Assembly: GCA_963921795.1 (NCBI GenBank)
Contig: OY997658.1
Location: 26,899,456 to 26,963,455 of the forward strand
DNA: 64,000 bases
Direction: 5' to 3'
From: Nannobrachium achirus
Lineage: Eukaryota > Chordata > Actinopteri > Myctophiformes > Myctophidae
Positions 22,540 to 35,702 of the stretch are shown here, piece by piece (within the stretch, counting starts at the first letter, position 1; each line of letters opens with the position of its first letter). Both the position numbers and the translations under genes were made by a program. The notes under the pieces were generated by a model. That model saw only the letters and a program-made list of their open reading frames with translations, had not been told where the DNA came from and did not search any database.

Positions 22540-22830
22540 TGTTGAAGGAGAAAATATATACATAAACAACTCACACAACACACCAGAGACAGTGTTGATC
22601 TATGCCTCCTGTGTTGATGCATAGATTTAATTATATTCACATGCACTGTAGCCATGAGTAGAATTCAATGGTTATAATATAGATCATTTATAACTATAAG
22701 GCTGGAATGAAAAAACACAGTCTGGCATCATTTTTCAAAACCTGTACTCTCCCTTCCTCCCTCTCTTTCTGTATCTCTCTTTTTTCTTCTTCTCTTTTTG
22801 TCTTTCTCTCTCCTCTCCAACAGTCAACCG
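22540..22830. repeat. Duplicated segment, partner at 29.08-29.81 kb
   Basis: The sequence from ACACCAGAGACAGTGTTGAT through ATGAGTAGAAT, ACTATAAGGCTGGAATG and a pyrimidine tract ending CTCTCCAACAGT recurs at 29075-29810. In the partner a hAT-like element (about 29262-29757) separates the two halves. The tract plus CAG resembles a splice acceptor, but no exon follows in either copy. Confidence 0.65.
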
Positions 22831-23154
22831 TGACTGTTTTTTATGTTACTTTGGGGGAAGCCTCCTAAAGCATGTATGCCCCACGTTATGTCTATCGAAG
22901 CAGGAGGTTTCTCCACAATTAAAATTGTGGTTTGGTTTGGTTTGGTGTCAGAGATGTAGTTATGTTATAATATATAGGCCTAACGTATCTGTATCAGATA
23001 AAGGATAGCCTACTTGGCTAAATGAAACATGTTTTTATATATAATATAACATATAACACAAACATTCCCACTGTCTCTGCAACTTCATTCCATCCCATGA
23101 GCTGCTTTCAATTCAAAGCAGCTCAGTTCAGTTCAGTTAATCACACCATACTGT
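22831..23154. other. No gene recognised
   Basis: Short CAGTTCAGTTCAGTTAA-type direct repeats near 23125-23140. Nothing coding. Confidence 0.35.
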
Positions 23155-23170
23155 AACAATCACCCCAGAG
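23155..23170. repeat. Left target-site duplication of the L1 insertion
   Basis: AACAATCACCCCAGAG, identical to 24100-24115. Confidence 0.88.
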
Positions 23171-24099
23171 TAATGGTAATGAACAGTTTATTCCAGGCAA
23201 AACGATGGAGGTTTTAAGCTGTGGCATATTAATGGTATTCAGAAAATAATGGACCTCTATGAAGACGGAGTTATGTCCTCATTTGAATACTTATGTCGGA
23301 GGTATCAAATTCCTAATGAACATGTTTTTAAATATTTGCAGTTAAGAAGCTTTATGTCAACAAAATGTGACAACGTGATGTGCATTCCACCCCTTTCGAT
23401 ACTTGAGAAAATGTTAAATATAGAAGGGAGTGGTTCCATATCTGTATATTATAATCTGTTAGTTGAACATATACTGATTCGGCAACAGATAAATTAAACG
23501 CATGGAAATTGTACATTCTGGAAGATATTGATGACGCAGAGTGGAAACAGGCATGTGTAAAAGCACAAAAAACAGACAATTAATACAAGGTTTAAATTAC
23601 TCCAATATAAATGGTTAATGAGAACAACATAACTCCTGTCAAACTCCATCATATGTCCGCCAACATTCCAGATATCTGTACCAAGTGTTCAACTGAGAAA
23701 GGTTCTTTATTTCACTGTATGTGGGAATGTTCTATGATGCACATTTTTTGGAATGAAGTCATTAAATGTCTGTCAGGAATCTTTAAAATCACAGTTCCAC
23801 TAAGTGCTAAACTCTGTATACTCGGAATTCATCCAAAGAACTTTACACAGTCAGCGAAACTAGCTAAAATCTTAGACTTTGGTCTTCTCCAAGCTAGAAG
23901 AGCTGTGGCATCATGCTGGAAAAGTGTTGAAGCCCCAACATTGAGGTTGTGGCATCGGGAACTCATGAATTCCATCGGGCTGGAGAGGTTGACATATAAA
24001 GTGTGCGGTAGACAGAGTGATTTTGAACAGCTGTGGGAGATGTACAGTATATGAATGCCATGGAAATAAATACCTAATGTAAAAACAATATAAATATAT
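23171..24099 (+). pseudogene. 5'-truncated L1-clade LINE, ORF2 3' part
   Basis: Reading frames on the plus strand match the C-terminal part of L1-type ORF2. One block has SSFEYLCRRYQIPN and FKYLQLRSFM (23249-23400). A frameshifted block has RFKLLQYKWLMRTT (about 23588-23630). A third block, 23611-24054, has TPVKLHHM and a zinc-knuckle-like CTKC...HCMWEC. Frames shift near 23480 and 23620 and stops interrupt the second block, so it is dead. A short A-rich end follows the last stop. It is flanked by a perfect 16-bp duplication, the mark of target-primed reverse transcription. Confidence 0.85.
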
Positions 24100-24115
24100 A
24101 ACAATCACCCCAGAG
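24100..24115. repeat. Right target-site duplication of the L1 insertion
   Basis: AACAATCACCCCAGAG, matching 23155-23170. The empty site would have been a single copy. Confidence 0.88.
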
Positions 24116-24324
24116 CGTTCATTAATGTAACCTCAGCCACCAACCTGGCAACCCAGAGTCATTTGAGCAACCTTTACAACGTAGGAAGATGGATTAGACA
24201 GCTTATAATGATTAGCTAAGAGAAGATGACTGGAGCTCTATAGAGAGACAATAAACCCTTGTTACTCTTCCCTTTAATTTTTTTATCTCTGTCAGTATGC
24301 AGACATTAGCCTTGACTCTTTTAG

Positions 24325-24385
24325 ATAATGGACTTTCACGCGGGAGACCCGGGTTCGAAGCCGGATGGGGAGGTTTGGATCACCT
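24325..24385 (+). repeat. tRNA-derived 3'-half fragment
   Basis: ACGCGGGAGACCCGGGTTCG followed by AAGCCGG contains a clean B box (GGTTCGAAGCC) and a T-arm-like stem. No anticodon arm or A box is recognisable upstream, so it is a tRNA- or SINE-derived fragment and not a tRNA gene. Confidence 0.5.
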
Positions 24386-24499
24386 CCGTTACAGAGGCAC
24401 TGATGCTGTTTGTGAAACATTGACATATACGGTATCTCACCTCTAGTCAGTAATGCTCAGAACAATACTGAAAGAAAAATAGAAAAATGTATCTCATGT

Positions 24500-24733
<234 letters not shown>

Positions 24734-24839
24734 AGGGCCAGATTTCCTCCCATTCCTTTCCCAATGGTTGCGTTTTGTTTCAGTCTTCCTATCCATCCCC
24801 TGTATGTGCATTTGTTTATGTGTGTGTTAGTCTGTTTTA

Positions 24840-24842
<3 letters not shown>

Positions 24843-24898
<56 letters not shown>
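24843..24898. repeat. (TC)n microsatellite
   Basis: About 28 TC units between the CA tract and the GT tract. Confidence 0.97.
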
Positions 24899-24900
<2 letters not shown>

Positions 24901-24903
24901 GTT

Positions 24904-25070
<167 letters not shown>

Positions 25071-25173
25071 GCAACTGGCTGGGTGACAGATTGCTCAGAC
25101 AATTGCTATTAACACGCTGCAGGGAAAGTAGGACAAAAATACTAATGTTTGCCTCAACAATCCATTCACCTTA

Positions 25174-25194
25174 ACACACACACACACAAACACA

Positions 25195-25289
<95 letters not shown>
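25174..25289. repeat. (CA)n microsatellite
   Basis: CA repeats, pure over the final ~90 bases, ending against GGGGG. Confidence 0.97.
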
Positions 25290-25291
<2 letters not shown>

Positions 25292-25835
25292 GGGAACAGC
25301 AGCAGGTGGCTTCATCTGTTTTTGTCATTTTCAGGTCTTGCTTTTTTTGAAAGTCAACAACAATGGCCTGAGGAAACAAAGACTGCATTACATTCTTTTT
25401 TTCACACCAAAATTCAATGTCACAAACCCACTGGAAAAGGGCCAGACCTTTGCTTTCCCTTTCATCACTGCAGAGCAGTGCCAAAATGTCTAGCTGTATA
25501 CCCAGAGAGGAAAGTGTGGTTCATTGTTTTGGACAAGGTTTTCTTCAAACTATTAAGCAGTTCTTCTGTGGTTCTTTGGGATGTTGGAGTGTGTTAGCAC
25601 TGCTGCTGCACAAAGAACCCGATAAGCCACTGTAATGCTGTCTGGCTCTGAAAGTGGGGTCCGGGCACCCCCAGGGTCCTTGTGGGGGTTCCAGGGGGTC
25701 CCTGTGCTTCAAAATGTGTTGATATAGCATCAACATCTGTTTAACCACTTTAACCCTGCCGACTATAGAATATTTGCTTTATAAACAATCATGTCCAACA
25801 ACATTGGGCATCACTGAACACAAATCTTGTGGCAG
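25290..25835. other. No gene; short hAT-type remnant
   Basis: GGGGTCCGGGCACCCCCAGG and GGGGGTTCCAGGGGGTCCCT near 25655-25705 recall hAT ends. No exon is supported. Confidence 0.35.
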
Positions 25836-26149
25836 GGCTGGATTAACACCTCAGAGGGCCCCTAGGCAGAAGGGGCCCCCGTGTGCGCACAAAATGTTTT
25901 GTAGGCATATGTAGGCATGTAGGTCCAATATAACATCTGCAGCAGCAGTTGGCACAGTGCGGCCCAATCAGTTGACTTGACTTTCATGAAATATTGTACA
26001 TTGTACTTAACACACAATCAGCACTTCTCACAGCATTTGTTTCAGGGGGTGGTGGACATCATTTTTGGAGGGCCTTGGAGAGCCCTTGATGCCCAGGGGC
26101 CCCCTGGGCACGTGCCCAAAGTGCCCATATGGTAGATCCGGGCCTGGAT
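25836..26149. mobile_element. hAT-like small element
   Basis: It starts CAGGGCTGGATTAACACC and ends GGTAGATCCGGGCCTG, imperfect inverted ends of the hAT style. Internal GGCCCCC/GGGGCC blocks are typical of fish copies. No target duplication was found. Confidence 0.5.
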
Positions 26150-26382
26150 GTGTGAGAAAAGGCATGTACAGAATGCGGATAGTGTGCTCTTAGTTTTTTC
26201 GTTTTTTTGATGCTTGCAAAAATGGACTGAAGGGAAACACACACTGGACGCGGAGGCGGCATGTCAAAACATACGCACCGAACTAACCCACACCGGCGGC
26301 ATCAGACGCGCGCAGGCGCGGGTCTGCCGCCTCGCCCGCCACGCCAATAGGCCGCTGTTCTATTTCTGGGCACTGGCGCCAG

Positions 26383-26510
26383 TGGCGTCGCCAGGAATGA
26401 GATTTTAGTAGGCGAAATGCCAGCCGAAATGCCAGTGAAGTGCCAATGCGCCACATCGCGACACATTGTGAGCTTGTAGATCGGCTATTTTCAAATGGAC
26501 AAAATGTATA
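26383..26510. mobile_element. hAT-like end fragment with half hairpin
   Basis: CAGTGGCGTCGCCAGGAATG followed by TTTTAGTAGGCGAAATGCC resembles the fragment inside the element at 8475. One arm of the hairpin module (GTGAGCTTGTAGATCGGCTA) lies at 26469-26488 without its partner. Confidence 0.5.
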
Positions 26511-27581
26511 GGGCTGGAGAGATTAATGTAGGCCTATGTTTTATAGCCTAATAATAGTCTAAATAAGTAACTAGTAACTAAAGTTGTCGAATAGTGGAGT
26601 ACACAGGAGACAGACCATCTAGTTGAGCGGTTGTCATCGTACTTCTGCGTGCACATTTGATTCTTTGTAAAGCCAGGCGAAAATTGAAGATGTTTGCCCA
26701 GTGATCAAAGCTTTCTCATAAATGTGATGCAGTAGAAATGAACCGTGTTGCCATGGCAATGGACCACAAAATCCTCTGATCACAGCTCACACGACGTGAC
26801 ACAATACAGTCATTATTCCAGAACATCATTCTATTCTATCTCCATGTCTGCAGTAGGTATAATAACGAAAAGTCAGAATGAAAAACGTGAAGTCTCTGAA
26901 TGAGATCACAGAACAATGGCAAAACCCATGGCTCCCTTGAAGAGTGAGAAACACTAATCAGACCATTTGGAGGAATAGCAGTAAAATAGGCCGCATTAGG
27001 ATGCCAATACAAAGCTAAAACCCTGCGTGGAGCTGATTTGGGACGTTGTTTAAAGCCCCCCCCCCCCCCCCCCCCCACCCCCCCCCCGCTCTTTGCCAAG
27101 CTCTTGGCAACCAGCACACAACTTGCTCACTGCGGAGGAGGCAATTACTGAGAAGTTATTCCTAGTGCCAAAGACAGACCAAAAATATTTATGGCGATGA
27201 AAGTTCCTCTGTTGCGGAACGCGGAAAGTATTTATGTTCAACTGATGACTTGTTAGATGGATCCTGTGAAATGTTATCTTTGCAGCGTCAGGTTTTGCGG
27301 TCATTTTTCAAAAGCTGTGTGAGTTGTGTGCTGACTGTTTGGCAGCAGATGAAGTAATTCAAAGAGGATTTGTTACTCACTGAGGGGAAAAAGTGGAATA
27401 CATCTGCAGTGATGAATCTGTTTCTGTATATAAGGAGGGAGCGAGTTCGTTCTGTTTTCTTTTCAACACAAGACATTTCAATTTCAAGCCCCAGGTCACT
27501 GATGGAAAGGACGATATAGTCCCCATAAGGGGATTTTAAATGTTATTTTAACTGAAAAAATGGAGGATGAATCAACCACAT
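26511..27581. other. No gene; poly-C tract
   Basis: A C homopolymer interrupted once lies at 27057-27088. The rest looks low-copy, and I cannot support any exon. Confidence 0.4.
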
Positions 27582-28575
27582 TGTTGCGACCGAAGGTCGC
27601 AGTTTACCATGAGAAATGTCACAGCTTGTCTCCGTGTGTGTACACATTTTTACAGTCGATTGGTTCCCTTTACACATCACTGTGACATCACAGGTGACAT
27701 CACCTATGTAAAAGTCCATATATGGGTATTCCCCAGAATCCCTTTTATGCCCATATATGAAGATCCCTGATGTCATCGATATATATATAACTTGGCAGAT
27801 GGCCAAGACATGGCCCATATCTGTGAGGCTGGTTCAGCTAGGGATCTCCATGTATCAGCATAGAATATTGTATGTTGTGATGTCACTCTAACAGAATCCC
27901 TTTCATGCCCATATATGGAGATACCTGCATGATGTCATCAATATTACTTTTCAATGCCACCTTTTCACCACTAGAGGGCACCCAGTGGCCATAGAAAACA
28001 CCCATCCACAAGCGCTGTAACAGCACAAGCCGTGCGCAGCCATGACAAGCCTGAACACTTTCCTTTGTGTCATCAACAGGGACAGGATGAAGTTAGCTTG
28101 AAGTTAGCAATTGGCTACCAAGCATTTTAGAAGCCCTATTTTCGGCGATTTAGCCATAATTAAACCTTGCACACCTCATGGATATGCATGGAACAGAGAA
28201 AATGAGCTCTAAAGATCCTGGATTGCATTGGAGTGGATGGTAAATATCGGCGGCGCGACGCTCTTTTTTTTTTAAAGCCAAACTAGTTCGGGATAGGCAC
28301 CCAGGACGGTCCAAATCATCCCGAACTAGTTCGGGATAGGCACTAAAGCAGTTAAGCCCATATCTAACAGGACTTCATATGGGAATGCCCATATATGGAG
28401 GAAGACAGCCCATTATCTTCGCGGCTGGTTCAGACTGGGATCTCCATGTATGGGCATAAACGAGATGTACTATATACAGTACATGGATCTCCATATATGG
28501 GTTACTGGTCCGATATACATCACTGGCCAGATGGCCAAGAATTGGCACTCGCCCTGAGGCGTCTTACTAGTATAA
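27582..28575 (+). repeat. GCGACC-family element with CArG boxes, copy A
   Basis: It begins TTGCGACCGAAGGTCGCAGT (inner palindrome GCGACC...GGTCGC) and ends GGCGTCTTACTAGTATA. It contains exact CCATATATGG at 27716, 27909, 28389 and 28491 plus TGATGTCATC words, and a direct repeat of CTAGTTCGGGATAGGCAC at about 28286 and 28326. Other members: 40721, 44301, 50808 and 53310. Superfamily unknown. Confidence 0.6.
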
Positions 28576-29074
28576 CTGAACACACATACCAGTATACATG
28601 CATGACAAACACACTCATTCATGCATGCGCAAGCAAGTGTGTGCGTGCGTGCGTGCGTGCGTGCGAGAGTATGCATGTGCGAGTGTGTAGGCTACATGAG
28701 ATGTATACTGTTTTCTATATAGAAATCAAAACGCAAAGACTGTTGTCTTTCTTCTGACACATTACCGACTGTCCCGGAAAATATAAATTCTTATTTTTTT
28801 CATGAAAGAGAACATAGTCATTCAGTATAAATTATGAATGACGTTTAGTATTCTGTTCATATTTATGCATTATGTGTTACTATCAGAGATATGGCACCCA
28901 TGAGAAATCGGAGGAATTTATTCTACGTATTTCTGAGTGGAGAACTTTAGTCTTTATATTTTGTGTGTGTTGACAGCAGCTCCGTGCAAGTAAATGGCAA
29001 CACATACAAAAGAAAAACAAAACAAAAATAGCTTTGTTTTGTACACAACAAACCATTTGCATTTACTGTACCAC
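28576..29074. other. No gene; (GTGC)n tract
   Basis: A short GTGCGTGC repeat at about 28638-28664. Nothing else recognised. Confidence 0.4.
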
Positions 29075-29261
29075 ATGATATGCTATTAAAGGAGAAAAAT
29101 ATGGATGCATAAGTAATTTATTCCACACAACACACCAGAGACAGTGTTGATCTATGCCCCCCGTGTTGATGTATAGATTTAATTATATTCACATGTAGCC
29201 ATGAGTAGAATCCAAGGTTCAGGGATCATATATAACTATAAGGCTGGAATGGAAACTCACT

Positions 29262-29757
29262 ATGCCAACGTTTTCAGGCCAAGGACCCCTTAGTTGAGAG
29301 AGAGATAAAGCAGGGACCCCCACAACCTTTTCATAGATTCCATATAGTTTCATTGTTTGACAGCACAATCATCAGTGTATTTTAGATTCATGTCAACTTG
29401 TGTTTTCAGATATGCAGCCACTTGAACCGTCAATACTTAATAAACTTGACCTTTCACTCTGTACTTAGTCTGCTCTTTTTCCTCTCTATACCAAAGCTCT
29501 TTGCCAAAAATAGCCGATCTACAAGCTCACAACGGCTCACAACGCCTCGCAGCGCGAGCCGTTTTGAGCTTGTAGATCTGCTATTTTTGGCTAAAGTTCT
29601 CAGAATATGGACGTTAAGGGTTCAAGTGGTTAATATAAAAAGCGGGGGGGGGGGGGGGGGGAGTTTCTATCACACAAAGATTTGGAGGACCCCCTGTAGT
29701 AATTCTGAGGACCCCCTAGGGGTCCCGGACCACCTGTTGAAGACCCCTGCACTATGT
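29262..29757. mobile_element. hAT-like element with hairpin, inserted in a duplicated segment
   Basis: It starts near GTTTTCAGGCCAAGGACCCC and ends GGTCCCGGACCACC...GACCCCTG. It separates two halves of sequence that are contiguous in the copy at 22540-22830. The hairpin at 29511-29588 has host-specific outer bases GCCAAAAATAGCC/GGCTATTTTTGGC and centre CGCCTCGCAGCGCG. Poly-G at 29645-29662. Confidence 0.6.
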
Positions 29758-29868
29758 TATAGTTTTCACTACATCTCGTTCTCTCTCTCTCTCTCTCTCC
29801 AACAGTAAAGCTTGACTTCGTTTATTATTAGTAAAATGAACCTATGAAACATTTGTCTTTATCAATCT

Positions 29869-30416
29869 TTAACCCATTTAGGCCTAGAATTATTGAATGC
29901 TTTAACCAGTGAAAAATAGCAGATATACAAGCTCACAGAGCGGCACCGAGTGCCGCGCTGCGAGCTTGTATATCTGCTATTTTTGAAAAAGTCGTGAAAA
30001 TGTGTGCAAATCTTTGAATATATTTTCAAAGCGAACGTTCGCAACTCAAATTTTGCTTCTGGGTGGTCCCTGGAACTAAATATTTTGAGATGGGTGTCCG
30101 TGGCCAAATACATATCATTTTGGGGGTCCTTCACATGAAAAGGTTTGAGAACCACTGCAGTCTCTCAAGAACAGACTAACTGAGCTCCAGTTAAGTGAAA
30201 AGGACCTTTCCTTGACGATGGCTGGCCAGATTGCTGACATAGAAACAGGTTTTTCAAAAAACCTTAGAAGGATTCAAAAGACACTATCTAAGCTATCTAC
30301 AAGCTCACAGCGCAGCACCCAGTGCCGCGCTGTGAGCTTGTAGATCTGCTATTTTTCAATAGTTAAAGCATAAAATAATGATACACAATAATGTGTACCC
30401 GTTCTAAATGGGTTGT
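29869..30416. mobile_element. Two-hairpin element, copy d (inverted)
   Basis: TTAACCCATTTAGGCC at the left and CTAAATGGGTT at the right. Hairpins at 29913-29987 and 30290-30358. It contains GGTTTGAGAACCACTG, the complement of the CAGTGGTTCTCAAACC block of copy a, so the whole element is reversed. It retains the simple GAGCTC site. Confidence 0.68.
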
Positions 30417-30589
30417 AATAAGGAGGCTGCAGAAAACTTTTAATATCATTGATGTCTTAAGTCTTCCTCCACAACTTCTCTCCCGCTCGTTATTTTATAT
30501 AATCTCTGTTGAAACCCTCTAGTCTCCTCGGCATTTCAACTTCAAACTTTTTTTTCTGTCTGCTCTCCCAATCCATTCCTGCAAGGGTG

Positions 30590-31100
30590 TCGCACCAAAT
30601 TCTGGGCCCTGGGTCTGCTGGGTACAAGGATCCCCTCACATTTTGTGCTTTAACTATACATGACAAACGGATATACAAGCTTGTATGGATATACAAGCTA
30701 CATATATACAAGATATACAAGATATACAAGCTCACAGCGCGGCACTCTATTTTTGAAAAATCTTAAAAATGTTTTTGAATATTTCAAATCCTTCTAAGGT
30801 TTTTTGAAAAAAAGAAAACTATGTTTCTATGTCTGTGGTGCTCAAACTTTTTCATGTGAAGGACCCCCAAAATGATATGTATTTGGCCATGGACCCCCAT
30901 CTCAAAATATTTCGTTCCAGGGACCCTCCAGAAGCAAAATTTGAGTTACAAATGTTCGCTTAAAAATACATTTTCATTTTAAAAATACTTTTCAAAAATA
31001 GCAGATCTACAAGCTCTCGCTGCCGCGCTGCGAGCTTGTATACCTGCTATTTTTCAATAGCTGAAGTATAAAATAAGGCCCCTCCACCTTGGGCCTAGCC
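30590..31100. mobile_element. Compound element, inverted partner of 6718-7150
   Basis: It starts CACCAAATTCTGGGCCCTGG and ends AAGGCCCCTCCACCTTGGGC, the complement of the 6718 element's ends. The first hairpin is scrambled into GATATACAAGCT repeats (30668-30745); a second at 30994-31054 has a shortened centre. Confidence 0.55.
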
Positions 31101-31756
31101 TCGCGTAGCCAGGCTTACCCATCTGCGAAGAGAAAAGCCTGGTAGCGACCATAGGCTGAAACGGCATGAAACAATGCTACTTCCGCTGGGAGAATTTCAC
31201 CGGATGTTATTGTTTTTTCAAATTCCCCGCTGGTGAAAAAAGAACTGTTCTACTTCTCCCGACCCATCGGTTGCGCTCGTAATGAACAATATCCAAACAA
31301 AAACATGGATTCTGACAAAGGACACCAATTAAGAGTGAGTTAAGAGCTACAATCTTTATGTAAACGGACTGCAACGCATGAAGTAACTTCCGTTAACCGC
31401 AGCACTTCCGCCACTTCCGGTGTCTGTAGGTTCATGCCGTTTTCATCGGCTATTGTGGCCAGGGTGCCTTGGGCCCTAGTAACGCAGTCCCACAGGGGGG
31501 GGGGGATTAATTCACCAACCTGGTAACCCAAAGCCAGTTATTCACCTCACGCGATTATATGAAGATGGATTAGACAGCTTCATGATCAAGCTGAGAGGAG
31601 ATACATGGAGCTCTACAGAGATACAGAGACAATGAAACCCTGGTTCCATCTCTCTCCTTTGCACAAGAGTCTACTCTTGTCATATATGGATTGTACCATA
31701 ATATACCAACATTTGACTTGACTTGACTTCAATGTTATTATCTACAGGTGTGCCGT
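31101..31756. other. Repeat debris, no gene
   Basis: CTCGCGTAGCCAGGCTTACC and AAAAGCCTGGTAGCGACC resemble a common fish MITE end. A G9 run lies at 31497. An ~80-bp block ending TTATTATCTACAGGTGTGCC (to 31756) is repeated at 33450-33532. Confidence 0.4.
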
Positions 31757-32037
31757 CAGGGGCGTCAATTGGGTATGGCAGGGGTATGCAGCTGCCATAC
31801 CCTGGGTCCAGGGGGGAAAATAAAAGTTACTTTTAAATATAAATCCATGAATGTCTCTTTTTCTATCTGTGCTGGTTATTATGTTGTTAAATTACAGTAA
31901 AATAACTACAAATGAAAAATTTCACAACATGGTCACTTTAACAAGGTATTATAATTATATTCTCCACACTTGTCTTCTCCCCAGCTTGACAGAATGGTAT
32001 ATTCCCTGGTTCTGCAGGTCAGCTGCACAGGTGCAAT

Positions 32038-33305
<1,268 letters not shown>

Positions 33306-34059
33306 GGTGCAATGCATTATTGGCATAAAATAGTAAACCTGCCACAATTAACAAGTTTAGCTGCACTAGAACAAATCGTAGAAACGGGGGAAAAATAGAA
33401 AGTACTTCTTGAAATAAATATATCATGCCTGTTGCTAAGGTATGGCAACATGACTGGCTCTTGTCATATGGATTGTGCTATACCAACATTTGACTTGACT
33501 TGACTTCAATGTTATTATCTACAGGTGTGCCGTTTCAACTCTCCCCTGTCTTTTCCTGATAATGTCCTGCATGTTTTCCACAGGTTTCTTTCACTGTTTT
33601 GCCTTTCATTTATATATATATTTATTTATTTTTATGGAGAATGGAGCGTATTTTTGTAGAAACTCGCAAATGGCAAGAAACCACTCGATCCATTCCCATT
33701 GAAAAGCAGAATCCACCTTCATACAGCAGAGAAGGTCATAATAACAGCAAGAATTGAATCGCCATCCATAACACCGATCAGTATCATTTATCTTGTGCTC
33801 TCTACAGGCCAAGGAAGTCAATCCACTAAATATGCTTTTCTAATCTTTCAACTACAGCTATGCTATGTGTTATTCTCAGACACACCATCCCTCCAGGCTA
33901 TGTAGGGATGGAGACAAACTAGCCAATCAGGAGCAAGTTGTCCACCCGGCATATCAATGGCCAAAATGCAAAACCTCCTATCTGAAAAATTCACATTTTT
34001 GGAAAAATGAAAAAGGAAAATATGTGTTCAACACCAAAACCTCCTATCTACTATTTCTA

Positions 34060-34129
34060 CTATTTCTAGGTAAAAACCGCCTATCTGCAGTCGACGACAT
34101 GCAGATAGGAGGTTTTTACCTAGAAATAG
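34060..34129. repeat. Perfect hairpin CTATTTCTAGGTAAAAAC
   Basis: Arms of about 30 bases (CTATTTCTAGGTAAAAAC ... CTATCTGCA) surround a ten-base loop containing GTCGAC. Duplicated at 36155-36224. It resembles the hairpin module in size and design, but its sequence is different. Confidence 0.85.
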
Positions 34130-34174
34130 TTAGTCTATTTTTTTTGTTAAATAACACTTTACAGCACTTAATTA

Positions 34175-34453
34175 CCGTATTTTCCGGACTATAAGGCGCA
34201 CTTAAAAGCCTTTAATTTCCTCAAAAAACTACAGTGCGCCTTATAGTCCAGTGCGCCTTATATATTGATCATTCATTGACATTGACATTCCCTTTAGCAC
34301 AGCTCCATCTGTTGGATGCATAACGCAACGGTAGCGTCTATTATGTGCGCCTTATAGTCAGGTGCGCCTTATATATGAAAACAGTTTGAAAATAGACCAT
34401 TCATTGACAGTGCGCCTTATAGTCAGGTGCGCCTTATAGTCCAGAAAATACTG
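34175..34453. mobile_element. MITE with TA TSD and a clean empty site
   Basis: It starts CCGTATTTTCCGGACTATAA and ends CTATAGTCCAGAAAATACTG-like (CCAGAAAATACTG), with repeated TGCGCCTTATAG words. TA lies on both sides (34173-34174, 34454-34455). Unit 2 of the tandem duplication reads straight through with a single TA at 36269-36270. Tc1/mariner-type non-autonomous element, 279 bp. Confidence 0.9.
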
Positions 34454-34504
34454 TATGCTCCTTTTGAGATCAAGACATTCTACAGGTCTGTTACAACAAG
34501 TATT

Positions 34505-34761
34505 AAGGCCCATTCCCACTGGGCCAGATAACAGATATCTGGAGATATTTCTCCAGATATTTCTCCATGCAAAGTGGATGGTAGATACAGATAAAAAAAT
34601 GTTTTGCCACAGATAAAAGTATCTGTGGCAAATATCTGTGGTAGATATTTTTTTTATCTGTATCTACCATCCACTTTGAATGGGAAAATATCTGGAGATA
34701 TTTCTCCAGATATTTTTCCATTCAAAGTGGATGGTATCTGGCCCAGTGGGAATGGGCCTTT
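34505..34761. mobile_element. Palindromic MITE, ends AAGGCCCATTCCCACTGGGC
   Basis: The whole 257 bp folds on itself, with repeated CTGGAGATATTTCTCCAGAT words and GTGGATGGTAGATACAGATA arms. Second copy at 36320-36577 by duplication of the whole segment. Confidence 0.8.
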
Positions 34762-35102
34762 ACCATTAACATTTTGTATCAGCTCAAAAGTTTCACCACC
34801 TGACACCAATCATTAGCAATCAACAAGGCAATGCAGATAGCAGGTTTTGAGCTTCAATATTTTGCCACTTTTGCAAACCTGTCAAATGTCATGTCACATG
34901 ACTTTTTCTTTTTTACAAAATGAGGGGCAGAAGGATCTTGCAGACAGACTGACCATGTGCAGCACGGCCTGTTGTCCTCATTTCAAGTGAAATCCAAAAA
35001 TCATGAAATTTGCAGAAAGGTTTTGCATTTTGGCCATCGATATGATCTACTACTACTACAGAGAGAGAGTGTGCGTAATCCAACAACATGTTTAACATTT
35101 TT

Positions 35103-35227
35103 AAAAAGGACGAGGGGATCCGAGCACTCAGGTTAAGGAAGAAGTTGGTTTTAATGAAATAAACTTTGTTTTAATTTTAAGCTCCTCTCCTCCTTATCCT
35201 GTGTGCTCGGATCCCCTCGTCCTTTTT
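35103..35227. mobile_element. Short MITE, ends AAAAAGGACGAGGGGATCC
   Basis: Inverted ends of about 28 bp (AAGGACGAGGGGATCCGAGC and complement) around an AT-rich middle. Second copy at 36911-37035. Confidence 0.75.
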
Positions 35228-35702
35228 AACAGTGTTTTTCCTACTGACTTTTTAAGACGCTTTTCATCTCCCTTGAGCACCCGGTTGTTCTCTGTTTTTT
35301 GTCTGTGTTTTAACATTTGTTAGAGACGACAGACAGACACACAGACGTTGTGCCACCTGTGACACATGAGCATGTGCACCGCATGAACAGACACAGTGAG
35401 GCTGCGATACCTACGCTCCATCATTACAACATCTCATCTAAACCACATTATCTAACACATATACACATAACACGCAATGCAATCCTGCCATGATACAACC
35501 AGTATTTTTGCTGTAATCACACAAACTGTGTGCATCCAGCAAGCCTGCGTGCTTTGCTTTTTGTCTTGCCTCAAAGACGCACATTGTCTTACCATTTTAC
35601 AATTACCACCACCAATTACTATTTATTTTATTTATTTTGGCTTAGTTTGTTTTCTTAAGCACGTCAGGTCTCAACTCTGTTTTCTCACATGTATTTTATT
35701 AT

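Larger units (their letters stand above)
33628..35702 (+). repeat. Tandem duplication, unit 1
   Basis: The unit runs from TTATGGAGAATGGAGCGTAT to CACATGTATTTTA and is followed directly by a near-identical second unit. It contains a perfect hairpin (34060-34129), a MITE with ends AAGGCCCATTCCCACTGGGC (34505-34761) and a 125-bp inverted repeat starting AAAAAGGACGAGGGGATCC (35103-35227). All three occur in unit 2. It alone holds the TA-flanked MITE at 34175-34453. ORFs repeated in both units show no domain. Confidence 0.9.

Noticed and set aside
22740-22830. A splice acceptor and exon after the pyrimidine tract ending CTCTCCAACAG
   Set aside because: The tract recurs at 29790-29806 as part of a duplicated non-coding segment, and no open exon of similar sequence follows either copy.
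24325-24385. A second tRNA gene from the CGGGTTCGAAGCCGG word
   Set aside because: Only a T-arm-like half is visible; no acceptor stem partner or anticodon arm upstream.
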